Below are positions 61,066-64,000 of a DNA stretch of 64,000 bases, in pieces. How positions within the stretch are numbered: the stretch's first letter is position 1; each line of letters begins with the position of its first letter. The stretch lies in NCBI GenBank assembly GCA_963849095.1, contig CAWKGA010000008.1, forward strand, positions 682,001 to 746,000, read 5' to 3'. The DNA comes from JASHUC01 sp963849095. GTDB lineage: Bacteria > Pseudomonadota > Gammaproteobacteria > Steroidobacterales > Steroidobacteraceae. The position numbers were made by a program, and so were the translations under genes. The notes beneath the pieces were generated by a model that saw only the letters and a program-made list of their open reading frames with translations, had not been told where the DNA came from and made no database searches.

Positions 61066-61253
61066 GGTCGCTCTCCTTGATCTCGGGCGGGATGGCCCGA
61101 GACGGCGAAGAGCACGCCGGAGCGGCGCGGTCAGAGGCTCGCCGAAGGCGACTCGGCGAGTAGAGGAACGCCCGCGAGGGCGTGAGCCACGGAGCGCCTT
61201 GACCGCGATGATCGGCGCGGTAGCGTCATGGAAGAGAGCCAAGACCGCTCCCT
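60632..61253 (-). repeat. radC direct repeat, copy B
   Basis: Partner of 57146-57769. The matching core in this unoccupied copy is AGGCG at 60627-60631 rather than AGGTG. Recombination between the copies would delete the propeller and TPR genes. Confidence 0.88.
61082..61101 (-). promoter_or_regulatory. radC leader hairpin (third copy)
   Basis: CTCGGGC, GGGATG, GCCCGAG, in the same position relative to the start as in the split copy. Confidence 0.65.
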
Positions 61254-61340
61254 CTCTCTGCAGAGTGCACCGTTTCCAGTTGCGGTGGGGTTCCACGTAG
61301 GATCAAACTCGGGCCGTGCGCCTCGGGAGAGGGTCGTACG

Positions 61341-61658
61341 ATGATCCGTGACGTAGAAAGCACATTCAGCAGAAAGGAGCTCATGGCTTCCTTCGTACTC
61401 GCCACACTCGCCACGGTGACGGCTTGGAGCGCGGTGCGGGGCGGAGACGATGGTCATGCCGCGGGTGCGCTTGCACAGCTGGGTGGTGCCCTTGCGGCGC
61501 TAGCCGTGGCCTTGACGCCAAAGCTGTTGTTCGAGCGCGTGTCCCTTGCCTCGCTCCGTGAGCGGCCGCCCATCACGAGTTGGACCGCGGTGGTCCTCTC
61601 CATCTTCAGTACGGCTTGCTTGGTTTTAGCGGCCTTTGAGTGGCTCGTACGCCCGTAG
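61341..61658 (+). CDS. Small membrane protein
   Basis: A 105-residue protein with three hydrophobic segments: ELMASFVLATLATVTAWSAV, AGALAQLGGALAALAVALTP and WTAVVLSIFSTACLVLAAFE. The family is not recognised. It would sit in the inner membrane with a short charged loop (LLFERVSLASLRERP). Confidence 0.7.
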   Translation: MIRDVESTFSRKELMASFVLATLATVTAWSAVRGGDDGHAAGALAQLGGALAALAVALTPKLLFERVSLASLRERPPITSWTAVVLSIFSTACLVLAAFEWLVRP

Positions 61659-61837
61659 CGCGGCGTGGGAGGTCGAGCATGTCTCTCGGGGCGCGAAGAA
61701 TTCACGTTAATCGGCTAATCGTGATTCAGCAGGCGCGCAGTACCCCGGCGGCGATGCGGCCGTGCTGACGCCCACCTCCAGTCTCATCTGGGAGGTGTCT
61801 CCGCAGTGCCCTCCAGCGGCAGACGGCGGTTTGGGCG

Positions 61838-62725
61838 ATGGCGATCCTGTTTGCACTTCTGGCGCAGCCCACGCGAGCAGACGGCAAGAACCCGTCGAAC
61901 GCGGACACCTCAACGCTCCAGGAAGTCGTGGTCACGGCAACGAAACCTCTTGACAAACGAACGCTGCAGCACGCCGCCCACACCTTCACGAAGTCCCATG
62001 CGATGCTCAATCCAGGATCAGGGCAGATCTCCCACTGGGAAGATCCAGTCTGCCCGGTCACCCGCGGGCTTCAGCCTGCCGCCGATCAGTACGTGAGCCA
62101 CAGAATAGAGGCCATTGCGCAAGAGGTCGGAGCACCCCGCAGTGGGGCGAGGCACTGTAGAGTCGATGTCGAGATTGTGTTCACGCGAGATCCGCAGGCG
62201 GAAGTGGACCGCATCGCGAAAATTGCGCCGATGATGCTTGGCTATACGAACGGGTCGATCAAGGAACTCGCGACGGTCCGCTTGCCTATCCAGGCGTGGT
62301 ATGTCACTGCGACGGCGAGTGGAGAGGGATCCCGGAACGTACTGGTTGATTCGAACATTAATCCTGTAAATTTTAGGATGAGAGTTTTGTTCAACACTCC
62401 CGGTCGCCTTAAGGATGTCGTAAGCCATATCGGGTACGAGCTCGTTGCCGTCAATGAGACCCAGGTCAGCAAATACTCTCTCGACACGATCTCCGACTAT
62501 CTCGCCATGCTCATCCTGACTAGGACCGCCCAAGACGGTTGCAACACACGTCCCAGCATCATTGACCTGCTCTCCCCGGATTGCGGTTCGAGAGAAAAAC
62601 CCCAAGCGCTGACGGACGCGGACAAGGCGTTCCTCAGAGGACTCTACGGCACGCGGTTCGGAATGAAGATCAACGTCGAGCAACGCCAGATCAACCAGCA
62701 ATTGGTCCACGCGCTCGGCCGATAG
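61838..62725 (+). CDS. Exported protein of unknown function
   Basis: A 295-residue protein. A short signal-like start (MAILFALLAQPTRADG) is followed by TSTLQEVVVTATKP, a pattern seen at the mature ends of TonB-dependent proteins, but no barrel follows. The rest contains PRSGARHCRVDVEIVFTRDP, MLGYTNGSIKELATVRLPIQ and IIDLLSPDCGSREKPQALTD. The full segment DADKAFLRGLYGTRFGMKIN occurs at the end. I do not recognise the family. Confidence 0.75.
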   Translation: MAILFALLAQPTRADGKNPSNADTSTLQEVVVTATKPLDKRTLQHAAHTFTKSHAMLNPGSGQISHWEDPVCPVTRGLQPAADQYVSHRIEAIAQEVGAPRSGARHCRVDVEIVFTRDPQAEVDRIAKIAPMMLGYTNGSIKELATVRLPIQAWYVTATASGEGSRNVLVDSNINPVNFRMRVLFNTPGRLKDVVSHIGYELVAVNETQVSKYSLDTISDYLAMLILTRTAQDGCNTRPSIIDLLSPDCGSREKPQALTDADKAFLRGLYGTRFGMKINVEQRQINQQLVHALGR

Positions 62726-63138
62726 TCTTCTCAGCAAGGTCTTCGGCTGAGACGCGATCGAGAATGAGCGCGGCTTAGCTTGCCGAGATGAGTCCGGCGA
62801 CGCAGTGGGTCAAAAGGGGGGTCTGGCGGACGTTGAGGTACGGGCTGGTGTGCGGCCGGACTGCCGGTATTGCGCTCTGCCGCTGTCGGAACGAAGGTCT
62901 CGCCCATCGGCTGGGTCGGTCGGTCGATGAGTCAGGGGTGGAGCGGGATTCGCGTGCGAACGGGCAGCAGAACTCGAGGTGGGGTATGAACGTGGGGTAG
63001 CACCCGACATGTGGAGACCAAACGACCTCGCAATCAATGAGTCGCGAGCGTCGTTCAACTTCGGCCGGCCACGGAAATCGCATGGGTCGGCAACCCGCGG
63101 TCGTTTTGAGTGGGGGCGTCCACGCACGATCGTCCCGA
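62726..63138. other. Gene-free region
   Basis: No coding frame on either strand looks real. Nothing else distinctive is seen. Confidence 0.45.
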
Positions 63139-63465
63139 TCACGTGGGTGGAAAGGTTAGCTCGATGTAAGTCCCCGGGACGAGAGCGGTGAGTGCCCGCT
63201 CCACGGAGGACGTATGGTGGCTGATGAGACGCCAGTCGGTGGTCATCAGCACGATGATCGCGAGGTGGCGACCGGAGAGGTTCTGTTGATCACGCAGATT
63301 CTGGTCTGTGGTGATCAGCGCGGCGAAGCCCTCTGCCTCGGCCGCCGCGAGAAGGTCGCCATTCGTCAGAGATTGCCATCCCCGCTCGAAGGCGGTGACG
63401 ACCTCGTGACCCCGAAGGGAGTGCCGCAGGGGGGCAGGGGTACCCTGGTCGAATAGAATCCTCAC
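63139..63465 (-). CDS. DUF5615 PIN-like toxin
   Basis: A 108-residue protein: MRILFDQGTPAPLRHSLRGH with the leading catalytic-type Asp, then EAEGFAALITTDQNLRDQQN, containing the TTD motif of PIN-like DUF5615 proteins. It is paired with a DUF433 protein 17 nt upstream, the standard toxin-antitoxin combination. Confidence 0.88.
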   Translation of the reverse strand: MRILFDQGTPAPLRHSLRGHEVVTAFERGWQSLTNGDLLAAAEAEGFAALITTDQNLRDQQNLSGRHLAIIVLMTTDWRLISHHTSSVERALTALVPGTYIELTFPPT

Positions 63466-63482
63466 ACCGGGCGGCTACGCGG

Positions 63483-63701
63483 CTACGCGGCTTCGAGGCT
63501 ACGCCGGGCGTGCGCGAGAACGGCATCGACTTGCTCGCGCGTGACGCCCGGGAACCACTCGAGGAAATCCGGGATTGTTGCACCGCCCTCGATGTTCTCG
63601 AAGAGCGCCTTGACCGGAACGCGCGTGTCCTTGAACAGCCACGCGCCGCTGACTTTTCCGGCAATCCGCTCGACCGCGGCACACTGTGACCAGTCGATCA
63701 T
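63483..63701 (-). CDS. DUF433 antitoxin
   Basis: A 72-residue protein: SQCAAVERIAGKVSGAWLFK, DTRVPVKALFENIEGGATIP, DFLEWFPGVTREQVDAVLAH. GxxxxxxTRVPV is the DUF433 hallmark, a small winged-helix-like fold. It is encoded upstream of its toxin. Confidence 0.9.
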   Translation of the reverse strand: MIDWSQCAAVERIAGKVSGAWLFKDTRVPVKALFENIEGGATIPDFLEWFPGVTREQVDAVLAHARRSLEAA

Positions 63702-63810
63702 CAGCGTAAAATGATCGACTGCCGTCTGGAATGCAAGAGCGACCGGCGTCGGTTCCGCGAAGGGGCCTATCGTCTGTCAAGCTTATTTTGCGGAGTGGAA
63801 ATGGGAGACA

Positions 63811-63837
63811 GTAACACTATTAAATACCGAGTGTTAC
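63811..63837. promoter_or_regulatory. Inverted repeat beside the integrase end
   Basis: GTAACACT, 11 nt, AGTGTTAC. It lies 20 nt beyond the stop of the putative integrase and is AT-rich. It could be a terminator without a U-tract, or a recombination or regulatory site. Confidence 0.4.
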
Positions 63838-63857
63838 GAGTCATATCTCAGCTATTA

Positions 63858-64000
63858 CTACGCTGCCGATCGGGCCGCTTCACGGCGGTTCGGCTCCGGG
63901 CTGCGTAGGGGAACGACCTTCGCCCGGCGTGCGCGGAGTATCCCGAGCAGCCTCTCGCCCCAGCGCTCGAGCGCGGCGCGTTTCTCGGCGGCGTAGTCAT
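63858..64000 (-). CDS. Possible integrase C-terminus (partial)
   Basis: The minus strand from the window edge reads DYAAEKRAALERWGERLLGI, LRARRAKVVPLRSPEPNRRE and a stop at 63858. The pattern DYAAEKRAALERWGERL is typical of the tail of phage-type tyrosine integrases on genomic islands (a YDYAxxRRxxMxxWxxxL pattern). The catalytic part is outside the window, so this rests on the tail alone. Confidence 0.55.
   Translation of the reverse strand, partial: DYAAEKRAALERWGERLLGILRARRAKVVPLRSPEPNRREAARSAA

Noticed and set aside
62979..63191. 70-codon plus-strand frame before the DUF5615 gene
   Set aside because: No ribosome site, no recognisable domain, and part lies antisense to the toxin 3' end.
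1..64000. CRISPR array
   Set aside because: No series of regularly spaced identical repeats is visible. The short repeats found are operators, IS ends or gene duplications.

Overview
This is a GC-rich proteobacterial accessory region, most likely from a gammaproteobacterium. The organism cannot be named from the sequence. It looks like the inside of an integrative conjugative element or large plasmid. One end (1-7774) carries a virB-type conjugation operon. The far end (about 63858-64000, minus strand) shows what looks like the tail of an integrase. No rRNA, tRNA, CRISPR array or core metabolic operon is visible.

Layout. 1-7774: tightly overlapping virB4 (partial)-virB5-virB6-virB7-virB8-virB9-virB10-virB11. 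7775-9960: three small cargo genes bracketed by a second, decayed copy of the virB11 3' end. 9960-14372: secreted-protein genes and remnants sharing an SYxDTVxWIQ motif, one truncated by an ISL3-family element. 14719-23763: small cargo genes (SRAP protein, ECF-like sigma factor, acetyltransferases, dienelactone hydrolase, Phd/ParE and VapBC toxin-antitoxin pairs, DUF2958, GFA protein) and two divergent XRE regulator/small-protein pairs. 24121-46236: a dense defence island. It holds an XRE regulator, a retron-like reverse transcriptase, an adenine methyltransferase and a BsuBI/PstI-type endonuclease in one overlapping operon. The endonuclease is split by a 3.65 kb transposon with a 5-bp target duplication. 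The island continues with an HNH nuclease, a MazG-like protein, Fic, a DUF2130 protein, a Gabija-like OLD nuclease plus UvrD helicase (frameshifted), two small PD-(D/E)XK-like proteins, an HExxH protein, an ISAzo13 element and a HEPN-like protein. 46866-49600: an IS3 element and truncated genes.

50657-57145 is a complete 6.5 kb recombinase-in-trio transposon: a primase-zinc-finger-like ORF, three tyrosine recombinases, a small coiled-coil protein and its own radC. It sits inside another radC gene, and joining the two flanks at a shared AGGTG core restores that gene in frame. This parallels the known use of radC as the Tn554 target. A third, frameshifted radC copy lies at 60575-61065.

57981-63701: a frameshifted beta-propeller protein, a TPR lipoprotein-like exported protein, a small membrane protein, an exported protein of unknown function and a DUF433/DUF5615 toxin-antitoxin pair.

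The two strongest leads are the reverse transcriptase translationally coupled to a type II restriction-modification operon, with a hairpin-rich non-coding stretch upstream, and the radC-targeting transposon that carries a replacement radC. A recurring module of a DNA-binding regulator beside a small helical protein, seen five times, also deserves attention.
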